Assembly: GCF_000142805.1 (NCBI RefSeq) | Contig: NC_013084.1 | Location: 1,273,854 to 1,337,853 of the forward strand | Length of the DNA: 64,000 bases | Source of the DNA: Lachancea thermotolerans CBS 6340 | Lineage: Eukaryota > Ascomycota > Saccharomycetes > Saccharomycetales > Saccharomycetaceae | Direction: 5' to 3' | Shown here: positions 47,930 through 58,618 of the stretch, in pieces | Numbering within the stretch: position 1 is the first letter of the stretch | Layout: the number at the start of each line of letters is the position of its first letter | The notes under the pieces: generated by a model | The model's database searches: none | The model's input: only the letters and a program-made list of their open reading frames with translations | Told to the model about the DNA's origin: nothing | Translations under genes and position numbers: made by a program

Positions 47930-48700
47930 ATGCCCAGAAACGGAGCTGCTTGCTTTAAAAGACTGGCGCATAATCTGGCGATACGTAAATACTTGCAGAA
48001 CAATATCGCGATTGCGGACTCCACGGTTTTCCAGGGCACTCTTTATGAACATACTGTTGTTCGGGAGCTGAGCGAGAAGTTGCTGGTGAAAAACCTTGAG
48101 GTTTGCGGTGGTTCCTATGATGGAGGAATAGACATTCGCGGGAAATGGCCTGTGGATCAAATATTCAAAACTGCCCGCGAAAGATTTGACCTCAGTGCCG
48201 AGTTTCCCAAGAAAGCCAGTGTCAATGGAGCCCAGTTCAAGCCCGTACGACATAAGCTAGACTCGAAGTCGCCGTTCAGGCCTTTGAATGTCTTGGTGCA
48301 ATGCAAAGCCTTCAAAAACGCCAAGATAACAGGCAAGGAAATAAGAGAATCTATGGGTGCGTTTTCATCTTGCGTTCCGGCATCGCGCCGGACCCAGTAC
48401 GTACTCATGCTGAGCTCCCCCAACATGCTGACGCGCGATGGTCTTAATGTGATGAATGGTCTGGCAATTCCGCTAGTCTACATACGGGTTGAGATGCTGA
48501 AGTCACACCAAGGGTGGTTCGACTTAGAGAACTCGGGAAAGCTACAGAACTACTACGAGAACGAGTTCGCTTCAAAGTTTTTGCAAAACTGCGGTGTTTC
48601 GCAATGGCTGAAGTTCAAGTTGTATCAGTCTCTCTCCCAAGAAGCTGTGTCGAAGACTGCCGGCGGTCTTTCTGGTCTCGAAGCCTCGAATGTTAACTAG
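47930..48700 (+). CDS. RRG7: Mitochondrial genome maintenance protein
   Basis: 256 residues from the ATG at 47930 (S. cerevisiae Rrg7, YOR305W, 242). It is required for mitochondrial genome maintenance/respiratory growth. The region YEHTVVRELSEKLL, then GGSYDGGIDIRGKW and VLVQCKAF, resembles the core of restriction-endonuclease-like (PD-(D/E)xK) folds: Asp in GGIDI and Lys in QCK. That fold reading is my inference. The frame opens earlier at a TTG, but the first ATG gives the family length, and its N-terminus is basic. Confidence 0.88.
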   Translation: MPRNGAACFKRLAHNLAIRKYLQNNIAIADSTVFQGTLYEHTVVRELSEKLLVKNLEVCGGSYDGGIDIRGKWPVDQIFKTARERFDLSAEFPKKASVNGAQFKPVRHKLDSKSPFRPLNVLVQCKAFKNAKITGKEIRESMGAFSSCVPASRRTQYVLMLSSPNMLTRDGLNVMNGLAIPLVYIRVEMLKSHQGWFDLENSGKLQNYYENEFASKFLQNCGVSQWLKFKLYQSLSQEAVSKTAGGLSGLEASNVN

Positions 48701-49113
48701 TTTGTGTACCGCGAAACGGACCAAAGATATCGGGCTTCGAACTGGGTCTCAAAGCAACGTACAGAAGTTTGATACGGGGAAGCTGTTGCTATTTTGGTAA
48801 ACCCAGTATCCTAAAAACAGCATGAAGAACTACGAAAAAAGCGACTCCGGCACGATAGAGGCCCGGAAAAGCATAAACTGATATAAACTGAAAACTTGAG
48901 CGCTTTATTGCTCTTAAATCATGCCCTCTTGCCGCTGAAGCTTCAGATTAACCACTTTGTTTATATTTCTTCCGTATATAATAACAGTGTGTTCGTTCTT
49001 GATGATTTGTTTTGATCTGTGAATTCCAGTGCTAATCTTGCATATCATGAAATCTCTGGAGGGTCACGCAGAGTATCACCACTCTGCAGCAGTCACCATC
49101 GAGCTACTCAAAT
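48701..49113. other. RRG7-YHM2 intergene
   Basis: 413 bases forming the YHM2 promoter. No specific motif beyond AT-rich stretches was recognised. Confidence 0.5.
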
Positions 49114-50049
49114 ATGTCCATCGCTCCAACTCAGCCAGCAGAGCTCAAGAAAAAGCCAGTGTCGTTCTCCAACATCCTGTTGGGTGCAGGTCTCAACCTC
49201 TGCGAGGTTACGACCCTGGGGCAGCCTCTGGAGGTTACCAAAACCACCATGGCTGCAAACCGTAACTTGAATTTTTTGCAATCGGTTAAACACATCTGGT
49301 CTCGTGGCGGTGTTTTCGGCTTCTACCAGGGTCTAATCCCTTGGGCTTGGATCGAAGCGTCCACTAAGGGCGCGGTTCTGTTGTTCGTCTCCGCGGAGGC
49401 CGAGTACCAGTTCAAGAGTCTGGGTCTAGGCAACTTCGGTGCCGGGATTATGGGTGGTGTGTCCGGTGGTGTTGCGCAGGCTTACCTAACTATGGGCTTC
49501 TGTACTTGCATGAAGACCGTTGAAATCACCAAAGCCAAGTCTGTTGCGGGTGGTGCTCCCCAATCGTCCTGGGCAGCCTTCAAAGACATTTACCGCAAAG
49601 AGGGTATTAGAGGTATCAACAAGGGTGTCAATGCCGTGGCCATTAGACAGATGACCAACTGGGGGTCTCGTTTCGGGCTTTCAAGATTGGTTGAAGAGGG
49701 AATCAGAAATGTTACTGGTAAGACCAACCCAGACGAGAAACTTTCGCCATTGGAGAAGATTTTCGCTTCTGCCGTTGGTGGTGGTTTAAGTGCTTGGAAC
49801 CAACCTATTGAGGTCATCAGAGTCGAAATGCAGTCTAAGAAAGAGGATCCTAACAGACCTAAGAATTTGACAGTGGGCTCCGCCTTTAGATACATTTACC
49901 AATCCAGTGGGCTCAAGGGTCTTTACCGTGGTGTCACTCCAAGAATCGGTCTAGGTGTCTGGCAGACTGTCTTCATGGTCGGATTCGGTGATATCGCTAA
50001 AGAGTTTGTCGGCAAGTTGACTGGTGAGACTCCCGTTGCTAAGCATTGA
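49114..50049 (+). CDS. YHM2: Mitochondrial citrate/oxoglutarate carrier
   Basis: 311 residues (S. cerevisiae Yhm2, YMR241W, 314). It exchanges citrate for 2-oxoglutarate across the inner membrane and has also been linked to mtDNA maintenance. Three mitochondrial-carrier repeats of about 100 residues are visible, with modified signature motifs (LGQPLEVTKTT, CMKTVEITKAK, WNQPIEVIRVEM). The usual PxD/E is replaced by PLE, KTVE and PIE, as in the family. The coding sequence has strongly biased, highly expressed-type codons. Its neighbours RRG7 and SLY41 come from the YOR side. Confidence 0.96.
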   Translation: MSIAPTQPAELKKKPVSFSNILLGAGLNLCEVTTLGQPLEVTKTTMAANRNLNFLQSVKHIWSRGGVFGFYQGLIPWAWIEASTKGAVLLFVSAEAEYQFKSLGLGNFGAGIMGGVSGGVAQAYLTMGFCTCMKTVEITKAKSVAGGAPQSSWAAFKDIYRKEGIRGINKGVNAVAIRQMTNWGSRFGLSRLVEEGIRNVTGKTNPDEKLSPLEKIFASAVGGGLSAWNQPIEVIRVEMQSKKEDPNRPKNLTVGSAFRYIYQSSGLKGLYRGVTPRIGLGVWQTVFMVGFGDIAKEFVGKLTGETPVAKH

Positions 50050-50206
50050 GGCTAAGCATTGAGACTTCATAGATTAAATCCACTACGTTTATAGACAATG
50101 CTTGAAGATCAAACAATACAAATACTGCTGTTCTCTTTTGCGCGTCCATTAATATTCTCTGATAAATAAAATTGTGATGCGGATTGAAATACATACTACA
50201 ACATGC

Positions 50207-51553
50207 TCATTTTTTGGAGAGCCCCCATTTGTCGTAGCCGTAAAGACCAACAACTGTCATTGATAATCCTAAAACCTGCCTTAGCGACAGGCTTGATTCC
50301 CATGCCAATGCCACTGCTATGATAACAATACGTTTCATGATGTTGGCAATAGAGTAGTTCACCGGAGATAGCATACCGATTAATTGAAACGCAAGCATGG
50401 CTTGGAAGAAATGTGTTGCGCCATGTATAAGCACCAAAAAAAGTGTTTTCAGGCAGAAGTCGTTCAAAAAACTTTTGTCCGAGTTGAAGTTTATCAAGCC
50501 ATCAGAGATAAAGAATGGCAAAGTAAGGATGAAGCCTATGCAGGAGCAGTAGAATAGGATGGTCAGCTTGTCAATTTGGAATGGAGAAAACTCCTTTTCG
50601 TTCATGTTTGAAAGCTTCTCCGCTTTCGAAGGCAGTATTCCGCGCTGCTTCTTAACAGTAAGAATTCCCTTGGCAAAGATATTCTGTGAAACAAAGATTC
50701 CCATGGACAGTAGAGCAAAGAAAAGCCCTAAAACAAAGGTTTTTTCATTAGCAGATTCACTAGGCTTCTTGTGACCATGGGTGGACCAGCAGGTTATAAT
50801 TACACCACAAATTAGGGGCACCAAAGTTAGGTAAGTCATACGGTTGTAATGCTTGCCCTTGAAGAAGCGATAAAAGCATACCGTCATAATGGGGGAGAGC
50901 GCTTTCACTGAGTGAACCAGTGACACTGGTATTAAAGAAGTCGCCTTGTGGGAACTGATGTGACCAACAAGCTGAAATAGACCCATGGGTAGAGTGGTGG
51001 TTAAAGCGAGTTTACATGGCGTCAGGAACTTGCGCAAAACACATTTTTTGAAGTCGCCATCGAGGTAGCTTGGTAGAATTCCCTCGGGAAAAGAAAGAAG
51101 TGTCTTGGAGGCTGAACTTTTCTTCAACTTGTCAGAGCTCAACCAGTTCGCCAGCGAAACAAAGAGCAGACACAAAGCGCCACTAATGAGAAATTGCAAC
51201 TCGGTGAGGGCAACAGGATGGGGAAAAGTACTCAAAATGGCCTTCGAGAGATTACTTGAAATCGAAGATGTAATGTACCAGACGCAACAGAGTGAAGTGA
51301 CTCTCGCATTTACCACAGGCAGATAACCTCTAAGCTGCTCAGGGATCAGGTGGTCGACTTTTTGCTGCAATAAGTTTTCATTGCCAGCGATAGGCTTCTC
51401 TGGGATGGAACTCCGAGGCGCACTGTTAGGAGATTTATGGTACCCCTGAGGTAGTGTAGGCACTTGGTAAAGCTTGGGGTCAAAAAGGTTGGTATGGACA
51501 GAGTTCCGCCGCTTAGTGGTGGTGCTTTGCGTAGTACTCTGCGTTGTAATCAT
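50207..51553 (-). CDS. SLY41: ER triose-phosphate-translocator family protein
   Basis: 448 residues from the ATG at 51553 (S. cerevisiae Sly41, YOR307C, 453), a multicopy suppressor of loss of the Rab Ypt1. About ten hydrophobic segments span residues 100-445, with the TPT-family stretches LTELQFLISGALC, SLVHSVKALSPIMTVCFYRF and INYSIANIMKRIVII-like PVNYSIANIMKRIVII. The shared N-terminal KRRNSVHTNLFDPKLYQVP sets the start; the frame continues to 51634. YOR306C (MCH5), present between RRG7 and SLY41 in S. cerevisiae, is absent here. Confidence 0.94.
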   Translation of the reverse strand: MITTQSTTQSTTTKRRNSVHTNLFDPKLYQVPTLPQGYHKSPNSAPRSSIPEKPIAGNENLLQQKVDHLIPEQLRGYLPVVNARVTSLCCVWYITSSISSNLSKAILSTFPHPVALTELQFLISGALCLLFVSLANWLSSDKLKKSSASKTLLSFPEGILPSYLDGDFKKCVLRKFLTPCKLALTTTLPMGLFQLVGHISSHKATSLIPVSLVHSVKALSPIMTVCFYRFFKGKHYNRMTYLTLVPLICGVIITCWSTHGHKKPSESANEKTFVLGLFFALLSMGIFVSQNIFAKGILTVKKQRGILPSKAEKLSNMNEKEFSPFQIDKLTILFYCSCIGFILTLPFFISDGLINFNSDKSFLNDFCLKTLFLVLIHGATHFFQAMLAFQLIGMLSPVNYSIANIMKRIVIIAVALAWESSLSLRQVLGLSMTVVGLYGYDKWGLSKK

Positions 51554-52996
51554 GGGGCCCGGGATACTCGAATGCACTTTGAAAGAATTAGCGAGTGGAA
51601 TGTCAGACTTATGCTCTCGAGAGATTGAACACAACTAGCCGTGACTGTGCAGGTAAGCGGGTATGAAGCGATCGTATAGGTGAAGTATTACTTGGCAGAT
51701 GCTTGCTTTGTTTCTATAAGAGAATGAAAGAATTTGGTTTTCCGCATGTTACTTGTTTGTTTTTGACATTTTATCACGTGATAAATACCACATCAGGTCA
51801 TGTGATCTTAGGACCGATCAGTCCATGAACCGGGTGGCTCTGCTTCATCATTCTAGTGGAGTCTCGGTCGCATAGATGTACTTTTTGCGTACCAAACTGA
51901 GATCTAATGCCTCCGCTAGATTTTAGTCGAGCGGGACTAGATTCGTCACCCGTATTAGCGGGCGCGAGCCAAGGCTGGCCTCGGTTGCAGTCGAGCTCCT
52001 GGAACGTTCCGACGCTGAGTGTGATCTGCTGAGTGGAACAGCCTTTTTAAAAACACGCCGCGCTTCAGGTATGGATATAAACAGAATGGTCGAAATCTTG
52101 TTTTTCTGAAACAACACTAGTTGTTTGCGACAAGATTATAAAATCGCTTTAGAGAAAAACCCTAATTATGTGCTTTCAGCTTTCCCTTAAATTGTTTCGT
52201 CTTTGAGTGTTTTTGCCTCAAGATCCGCCTAAATTAAGCTTCATGCTATGAATCCTGGTACGCGCTTTCAGCCGCAACACGATACTGGGAAAGCGCCGGC
52301 ACAGAAGAAGTGATTGGTAAACCCAGTGCAGATTGGACCCAGTGATAGTCGGGAGGGCATCCTTGAAACATCATATAGGAAGCCTCGCGAAACCTCCGAG
52401 GAATCTTTTGTTAAAACCCAATATTATCTGTCACACCAGATTCCTTTCAAGAAATAATTTTGGCATGAGGGCTCCAGCCTCTTCAAATAAGGTATGCAAT
52501 ACTCAGTGACATTTTTATTTTCATGTCTGCTCTTTTCTGAGACGACAGATCCATTGGCATTTGACTGCTGAGCGACTCTATGCAGTTGTGGTATCCCAAA
52601 CCTTTTATACTTAAGAAGATTTAGATCTGTGTTTTAGGGATATGCCATCCGTAAGGAATCACTTTCTTTAGGCATTGCGACAGTTGCAAAAAAATGACAG
52701 GCCTGGGCTTTAAAACTTGCTTCTAGGTTTCAAGTTTCACTGCAATTATTGAAATCACTAATATACATAGTGAGCGTATACGAGAGGTTTACCTGCCTCA
52801 CACACACACCCTTAACACTATCGCAAATTATCCTCCTTATCTATGTTCAAATACCAGTAGTGTACACACCGATATCGGATTTCAATAATCTTCATCAATA
52901 TCGGATACTCCTCAAAAACAATTTTGTTTCTTGATGCCCACTTGTATATATATATCTGTTATATAGTATGTAAATATTCCAATGTTCGACAACAAC
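51554..52996. other. Long intergene SLY41-tRNA-Ala
   Basis: About 1.44 kb without a gene I can recognise. A TATCACGTGATA palindrome (core 51775-51780) and a GTCATGTGATC word about 20 bases on are probably Cbf1-type sites for SLY41. The rest is AT-rich, with a TATATATATA stretch near 52950. Confidence 0.5.
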
Positions 52997-53069
52997 GGGC
53001 GTGTGGCGTAGTTGGTAGCGCGCTCCCTTAGCATGGGAGAGGTCATCGGTTCGACTCCGGTCTCGTCCA
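52997..53069 (+). tRNA. tRNA-Ala (AGC)
   Basis: 73 bases, no intron. Acceptor GGGCGTG pairs with CTCGTCC, including the G3-T70 identity pair of alanine tRNAs; anticodon AGC lies in CTCCCTTAGCATGGGAG; A box TGGCGTAGTTGG and B box GGTTCGACTCC are intact; discriminator A. Six T at 53070-53075 form the Pol III terminator. Confidence 0.97.
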
Positions 53070-53193
53070 TTTTTTAGAATCTTCATATTTTTGAAGAAAA
53101 CTTGCTTAACTTTTTCTGACAGCGATTGGTGTTCGAACGCGAGCCTTAAATTCGATTCCTATAATATTTGATTATACATTGTGGAGCATTATA

Positions 53194-54903
53194 TCACATG
53201 AAATTTTCGTGTTGGTTCTGCTGGTTCCTTTGCTCGACTTTCCGTTGCGCTTTTGTGAGCTTCCTCCGATTCGAATGTGTACCATGAAATGCTTGCGATA
53301 ACTGTTTGTAAGCCTCTTTTGTCGTGAGCTCGTTGCCGCGTTCATCTTTGTAGGTTAGCTTGACTTCTGGATTGTACCCAGCCAGCCGCTCTTTTTGTAG
53401 TGACTGATTTCGTTTGGCTATTTCTTGATGCTGAAGTTCTTCTATTCTGTCGAGCTCTTCCCTACTATATTGTATTTTGTCTTGAGACAACTCCTCCTTG
53501 AACTTCTCTTTGACCTTGCGTGTTTCGAGTTTCTGCTTCAGCGCTAAGAGCTCGAGGTCCTTGCTGCGCAATGAGGCTGTGGATGCTTTAGGCTGTTGCG
53601 GCAACACATTGCGCTCTTTCAGGAAACTTAAGGTTGACGCGAGACCCTCATGAAATTGAGGTTCGTCCTTCTTTTCAAAAACACTGGCTCTTTCATCAGT
53701 CGCTTTCGACCCAGGAACAGATTGCGCCTCATCTGATGCTGGCGCTTTTAAGTTCAACTTTTCGAACTTATGGGAAGAGCTTTTGTTAGAGATGAGATCT
53801 TTCTTCAAATTATGAAGAAAAACGCTGTTTTCATCCAATACCATTTCTTGACTAATCTTGACATTAGCAACCTTTGTAGCGCGCTCTTTTCTTTCTAGCG
53901 CCTCTTTCCTTGCTTCAATTGCAATCTGCTCAGCGCTCCTTTCACTCGAGTCGGCCTTAGAACTTCTGGATTTCCTAATTTTCAAAAACCCCTGTAACTC
54001 TTCTTCAGCAGGATCTTCTGCGTCTTCGTTTACTAATGTGACCTTAGGGATCTGCGATACTGGGCGAGACCGTTTTTGTGACAGTGATGAACTTTTAAGC
54101 TTTTTACGCTTTTTGATTTTGATCGGCGCGAAGTCCGTGGTTTGGCGTTCCTCATCTTCACTTGCTGAAGGCTCGATAGAGGCTTTGATCCTGTTATCTT
54201 GAGACGCTTCGGGTTCTTGCTGTAGTGTGAGCGTTTCTTCGTCAACAATCTTGCCATTAACTAGGCGTAACGAGGTAGCTTCTTGGTCTTCATTCTCGCT
54301 CACAAAGTTTGCACCAACCCCTTTTCGCTTCCTATCTTGGTTCATCCTTTTCAATTCGAGACGTTTCGCCTGCTGCAGGTCTTGAGTAACGCCTTCATCG
54401 ACGAGCACATCTTCCTTGTCCTCTGCATCGACGCTTGCCTCCTGAAGAGTTAAAATTACATTTCTCCGACCAGAAAAATCAGACATGCGATGTGAAATCT
54501 TCATGCCGAGCTCCACATCTTGGGAGGCTTCTTCTTGCTCTTCGTAGACCTTATCTAGTGTCCTCTTGGGCTTTTTTCTGGTACCAACTGATGTCAGCCA
54601 ATCTTGTCCATCTGCTGCATCGTCTTCGTCAACTAGCGTCACTGGGGAAGAAATCTTACTTTTAGCTCGTTTGAGATTCCATCGCAGCTTTGAAACTTTA
54701 TCATCTATGAATGCGCTCCTCTCGTAACCGTGAGAATCTGCTCCTGCTCCTTCGCTCTTGTCGTTAGGTTCCCTTTTATTTTCTTTGCCTTGCGTTCTTG
54801 AAACGTCTTTCTTGTCGTCAGCTTTAGCGTTGATGGGTTTCAAGCCAAGAGAAAGCCTTAGCTTATTTGTTTCTTCTAAAGAGAGGGATATCTCATGCGC
54901 CAT
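53194..54903 (-). CDS. SNU66: U4/U6.U5 tri-snRNP protein (SART1 family)
   Basis: 569 residues (S. cerevisiae Snu66, YOR308C, 587). Snu66 is needed for spliceosome activation. The extreme N-terminus HEISLSLEETNKLRLSLGLK is a HIND element, the motif that binds the ubiquitin-like Hub1; one copy is evident here whereas S. cerevisiae Snu66 is reported to have two. The remainder is charged and helical with SART-1 landmarks RMSDFSGRRNVILTLQEA-like and, at the C-terminus, PEVKLTYKDERGNELTTKEA followed by LSQAFHG. First ATG used. Confidence 0.93.
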   Translation of the reverse strand: MAHEISLSLEETNKLRLSLGLKPINAKADDKKDVSRTQGKENKREPNDKSEGAGADSHGYERSAFIDDKVSKLRWNLKRAKSKISSPVTLVDEDDAADGQDWLTSVGTRKKPKRTLDKVYEEQEEASQDVELGMKISHRMSDFSGRRNVILTLQEASVDAEDKEDVLVDEGVTQDLQQAKRLELKRMNQDRKRKGVGANFVSENEDQEATSLRLVNGKIVDEETLTLQQEPEASQDNRIKASIEPSASEDEERQTTDFAPIKIKKRKKLKSSSLSQKRSRPVSQIPKVTLVNEDAEDPAEEELQGFLKIRKSRSSKADSSERSAEQIAIEARKEALERKERATKVANVKISQEMVLDENSVFLHNLKKDLISNKSSSHKFEKLNLKAPASDEAQSVPGSKATDERASVFEKKDEPQFHEGLASTLSFLKERNVLPQQPKASTASLRSKDLELLALKQKLETRKVKEKFKEELSQDKIQYSREELDRIEELQHQEIAKRNQSLQKERLAGYNPEVKLTYKDERGNELTTKEAYKQLSQAFHGTHSNRRKLTKAQRKVEQRNQQNQHENFM

Positions 54904-55650
54904 AACTAGACTCTAAGGTCCTAAAAGAGGTGGATTCAATAAGTGTTCTTTCAGCCTTACATGCATCCATGATGTGCTAAGATGCTTAGTATTTTTCCAT
55001 ACAAAATGAATTAATATTAAATAATGTAGGTTCTGGCAAGTGAGGACAGAGCGCTAAGTGGTAACATTTAGAAGCTGCCAAATTGTTGGATCGATTTTGC
55101 GTGCTCAAGACTCAAGAGCAGAAGATATTGGGTTTCGTGATGCTTGTTTTTGTCAGAACTTCGGAGAGGCATCTAGATGTCGCGATATTCCTTTAAGAAC
55201 CGCTCTCCAGCCCCTAAGGAACTGATGCTAAAGCTAGGCACCGGGCATAAATTACGCTCAACTTTTTAAGTTAGATTCAGTAAGATGGAAGCGACATCCG
55301 AACTGTTCAGGAAGAAGTTGAGCAGATGATACGTGCTTGGTTCGGTTGACACTGTTCTTTTGTAGAGTTTACAAAGTTGGCAGTGCACCCAACTTAAGTG
55401 AACACGATAGAGTGTCGAGCACATCGCTTATAATGGATCAAGGTACTTAGCACCATAAAGGCCCAGAAAATAACTAATTTACATGAGATGACAAAAATAC
55501 AATTAATGATGACGAGTATGAGGCGTTTCTTTTGGCTGTACCTTTCAATGTATCAAAACAGAAAGCCGCATCTATTGGTTTCTCTTTGGTTTTGGATTGA
55601 GGTGGCCCCCTCTTTTAGAACTGAGCGGAGTATCATGTAGAAAGAGAAGA
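54904..55650. other. SNU66-NOP58 intergene
   Basis: 747 bases with the SNU66 promoter and NOP58 3' region. No gene is recognised. A box-C-like AATGATGA at 55505 and CTGA at 55621 lack a supporting terminal stem. Confidence 0.45.
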
Positions 55651-57186
55651 TTAGTTCTTGTCTTTCTTGGACTTTTTGTCCTTCTTCTCCTTCTTCTCCT
55701 TCTTTTCTTTCTTCTCTTTCTTGTCCTTCTTAGACTTCTTAGCGTCCTTTTCTTCTGAGTCCTCTTCTCTCTTTCTCTTCTTGTCCTTCTTGTCCTTCTT
55801 CTCCTTCTTCTTGTCCTTCTTCTCGGCCTTTTCTTCAGCCTCGGACTCTTCGTCGTCAGAATCGGCGGCAGGAGCAGCCTCGGTGGCAGTGTCCGCATCA
55901 GCGTTGTAAGCTCTGGCTTCAGTAATCTCGACCTTCTTAGCCTCACGAACAACCTTTGGAGTGGTTCTCAGATCTCTGCCCTCCAACTGAGACAACCTGC
56001 TCTCAACCTTGGATCTAGCCTCCAAACCCACGTCACCTGAGTCGTCCCTGTCTTCAGCTAGGGCGTCATAACGCAGAGACACGGCAGCCTTCGCGGCCAA
56101 CACTCTGGCGATTTTACCCTTGTTTTTACCCGTAGCTTGACCAACTAGAGAAGCATGGTACAGCAAACCGTACTTTGGAGTGTCATGCTTAGTCTTCAAA
56201 GCTCTGAACAAAGCTTTCTCAGCACCCAAGATTTGGATGGTAGAGGCAGGAGACTTGGCCAAAGAAATCAGAGAGCCAGCGTGGGCAATCAGTCTAGCAC
56301 CAACCAATTCGCCTACTAGTTGGGTCAAGTTGGGGGCAATAGCCTTCATTCTGGCGGACAAGTAGTTCGACAATTGCTCCCTGTACGCAGCAAACTCTGT
56401 AATCTGAGTCGCTAGAGCCTTGATGTTTTCCAAGTCTGTAGGAGTGATCTCAGTACCCATGGAGATCTCGGCAGCAGCCTTGACACGCTCCTCAATCTCT
56501 TCAGGTAAGATCTCGCTCAGGTCTGTCTCAGCGGCGTTAGATCTGACGCCCATGGTCAAGATGATTCTGGCAAACGCGACAGAGTCAGTCACAATCTTGG
56601 CGAGTTCTGGGAAGTGCCAGCCGTACCATTCCTTGCATCTCATAGCATAAGTGTTGAGCTCCTTGTCCAAGTCATCTAGCAACGCGATGGCCTGGATAAT
56701 CATGACATCGACCTTGTCGGCGGAGAACTTCAGCTTGTGACGGCCAATGGAGTGCGCTAGACCAAGAGACATCTTGGACAAGTCATTGTCTGACAAGCCA
56801 GGCAGCAACTCAGGCAAATGCTCTTTCACAGCTCTGAAAATGTCGAGGGTCACGGCGTCGGAGACGACGTTGAAGTTGAGGCCTAGCTTGTTGATGGCGT
56901 TAGCAAGCTTGGTTTCACTGACCACCAGAGTAGCCTTCTTGTCGGCCTTGCTCTCGTCAAGCAGCTTCTGTAGCTGACTTGAGACCTTACCCTCAACGAT
57001 AGAGTTGGCCTCCTCTAACGCCTCAGCAGCGGAGCCGAACTTCGAGAAGGCAGCAACCTTGAACTGCTTCAGCACCTTGTCTGAAGTGTTGAGGTCCTGG
57101 ATCAGCGAAGATGACTTGTAGATCTTCTTGTCCGACGCCTTTAACAGCGCGTAACCGGCCGAAGTCTCTGTTAACACGTAAGCCAT
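55651..57186 (-). CDS. NOP58: Box C/D snoRNP core protein
   Basis: 511 residues, the same as S. cerevisiae Nop58 (YOR310C). With Nop56, Snu13 and fibrillarin (Nop1) it forms the particle that 2'-O-methylates rRNA. The NOP5 N-terminal domain ([20 protein letters not shown]), a NOSIC/coiled-coil region and the Nop domain ([23 protein letters not shown], about 290-330) are clear. The last 60 residues are KKE/KKD repeats, as in the family. Codon use is that of a highly expressed gene. The upstream region has PAC, RRPE and CACGTG motifs. Confidence 0.98.
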   Translation of the reverse strand: MAYVLTETSAGYALLKASDKKIYKSSSLIQDLNTSDKVLKQFKVAAFSKFGSAAEALEEANSIVEGKVSSQLQKLLDESKADKKATLVVSETKLANAINKLGLNFNVVSDAVTLDIFRAVKEHLPELLPGLSDNDLSKMSLGLAHSIGRHKLKFSADKVDVMIIQAIALLDDLDKELNTYAMRCKEWYGWHFPELAKIVTDSVAFARIILTMGVRSNAAETDLSEILPEEIEERVKAAAEISMGTEITPTDLENIKALATQITEFAAYREQLSNYLSARMKAIAPNLTQLVGELVGARLIAHAGSLISLAKSPASTIQILGAEKALFRALKTKHDTPKYGLLYHASLVGQATGKNKGKIARVLAAKAAVSLRYDALAEDRDDSGDVGLEARSKVESRLSQLEGRDLRTTPKVVREAKKVEITEARAYNADADTATEAAPAADSDDEESEAEEKAEKKDKKKEKKDKKDKKRKREEDSEEKDAKKSKKDKKEKKEKKEKKEKKDKKSKKDKN

Positions 57187-57296
57187 TGTAATTCTAACCT
57201 CTTATGTGAACCGGATAACAGAAACACCTATTGAATCCACGAAACAGAGCCTAATCCGTCTTCAAGTGGTTCTTCTTTATTCGAAGTAAATTTTTT

Positions 57297-57372
57297 CGAT
57301 GAGCTACTAGCTGTTTAAAATTTTTCAAGCACATGAAAAAAGAAAGATTCGCGATGCCCTCCGTCTCACGTG
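57297..57372 (-). promoter_or_regulatory. NOP58 promoter motifs: PAC, RRPE, CACGTG
   Basis: CGATGAGC (PAC) at 57297-57304, AAAATTTTTCA (RRPE-type, reverse) at 57317-57327 and CACGTG at 57367-57372, i.e. 111-186 bases upstream of the NOP58 ATG. PAC followed by RRPE at this spacing is the usual layout of ribosome-biogenesis promoters. Confidence 0.7.
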
Positions 57373-57473
57373 ATGTTTACTAGCACTTTATACGTTTATC
57401 TTCTTTTATGACTGCTTACATAATTACAGACGGCAAAAGGACCCTAAGACCTGTAGGTGCCGTTGCTTGGGCC

Positions 57474-58301
57474 CTAGGTGGCCTTGGCAAAGCGAATCAC
57501 CGCGTTCATGAAAATAGCGGAGAGAACTGGGATGGTGAAATTGTCGTCCCAATTGAATAGGTCGATGCCCTCGCTTAATGCGGCAACAACGCCGCCGAGT
57601 AGAGAAAATTGTGTCAACGACAATCTGCTGGTCTCCGCAGACCAGCTTAGCTCACCTGGCGAGTTCACGTAGGCATAGTGTGGAACAAAGACTCCGTAAA
57701 ATAGTAGGCAGACCAAAAAACCCACAACGAATGCAGCGATGGATCCTGCAAGGGACTTGTTTCTGGCAAGCTTTGGAGTGAGGTGACCAAACTTGCAGCC
57801 AAAGGTTGAGGCCGCTGTGTCGCACCAGCTTAGCAGGAACAGCGAAATCAGCGCGACGTCTTTGGGGAAGAATGAAAATGCAAAGATCAGGCCCAACAGG
57901 TACCACAGAACGCCGTTATAGGTATGGATTTCACTCTTACGCATAAGCGCACCAACGCATCGGCAATATAGCTTGTTGATTGCGTTCCACCTTAGACGGA
58001 TCAGGTCTAGCGGGAGCAGGATGGCAAAGGCTACTATCAGGGGCCATTTAACATTTCGGTAGTCCATTCCCGTGGTGTATAGGTAGAGGGTTATGAAGCC
58101 GATAGAAGAATGGAAAGCTTTCCTTGGTATCTCGTGCTTTGTAATAAATTCGCCAAACCACTCGTGGCTCTTTAAGCGGATCTGTGCCAGCGGAAGATGT
58201 TCATCGCTATTGGATTCAGATTTGGACTGTGTTTTGAACCTTTGTTTTAGCTGAGGGGAGGCCGAAGGGTCCCCCTCGCTGGTGGTCTGTACATCTACCA
58301 T
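57474..58301 (-). CDS. DGK1: CTP-dependent diacylglycerol kinase
   Basis: 275 residues (S. cerevisiae Dgk1, YOR311C, 290). It makes phosphatidate from diacylglycerol using CTP, opposing the Pah1 phosphatase in the ER/nuclear envelope. A hydrophilic N-terminus of about 70 residues precedes the CTP-transferase domain: IPRKAFHSSIGFITLYLY, IRLRWNAIN, SWCDTAASTFGCKFG (conserved Asp) and ARNKSLAGSIAAFV. Several membrane helices are visible. First ATG used. Confidence 0.95.
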   Translation of the reverse strand: MVDVQTTSEGDPSASPQLKQRFKTQSKSESNSDEHLPLAQIRLKSHEWFGEFITKHEIPRKAFHSSIGFITLYLYTTGMDYRNVKWPLIVAFAILLPLDLIRLRWNAINKLYCRCVGALMRKSEIHTYNGVLWYLLGLIFAFSFFPKDVALISLFLLSWCDTAASTFGCKFGHLTPKLARNKSLAGSIAAFVVGFLVCLLFYGVFVPHYAYVNSPGELSWSAETSRLSLTQFSLLGGVVAALSEGIDLFNWDDNFTIPVLSAIFMNAVIRFAKAT

Positions 58302-58618
58302 AGAATGCTTGCTTCTGCTGAGATGTGCTAGTTGCCGATCTTAGCTGGCTTCAGAATATATGCGCAGTTGTGGCCACCGATACCGATATGTTTTTTTTCG
58401 GTGAAGATTGTTCAACTCGTTCCCTCAGAAGATCATGTGAAATAGAACAAGTCGTAACACATCGGTCGACAAGATGAAGCAGAGTGAAGCCCACTGCCGG
58501 TAGTAGCTCCTCCTCGAATCAAAAATTAGTTTAATTTGGTAAACAATTTTAAAATAAAATTCTACAGATTATACATCTTGGGAAACCCAGAAAGCCGATG
58601 CCAGAATGAGGGACGCGC
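58302..58618. other. DGK1 upstream / RPL20 downstream intergene
   Basis: 317 bases containing the DGK1 promoter and RPL20 terminator. A/T-rich near 58530-58570. Nothing specific recognised. Confidence 0.45.

Noticed and set aside
51775-51810. Centromere candidate (CDEI-like TCACGTG and TCATGTG words)
   Set aside because: No 80-160-bp AT-only CDEII and no TGTTT...CCGAA CDEIII follow; these are better read as SLY41 promoter sites.
48794-52327. 14-nt match TTGGTAAACCCAGT at 48794 and 52314
   Set aside because: Several matches of this length are expected by chance among 64 kb on both strands, and the flanks differ.
52409-52995. Solo LTR upstream of tRNA-Ala (sequence ending CGACAACA)
   Set aside because: No matching terminal motif at the other side, no target-site duplication and no second copy in the window.
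55505-55624. Box C/D snoRNA candidate (AATGATGA ... CTGA)
   Set aside because: The flanks do not form a terminal stem and no internal D'/C' boxes were seen.
55658-55909. Phe/Ser-rich plus-strand ORF opposite the end of NOP58
   Set aside because: It is the complement of the KKE/KKD tail of NOP58.
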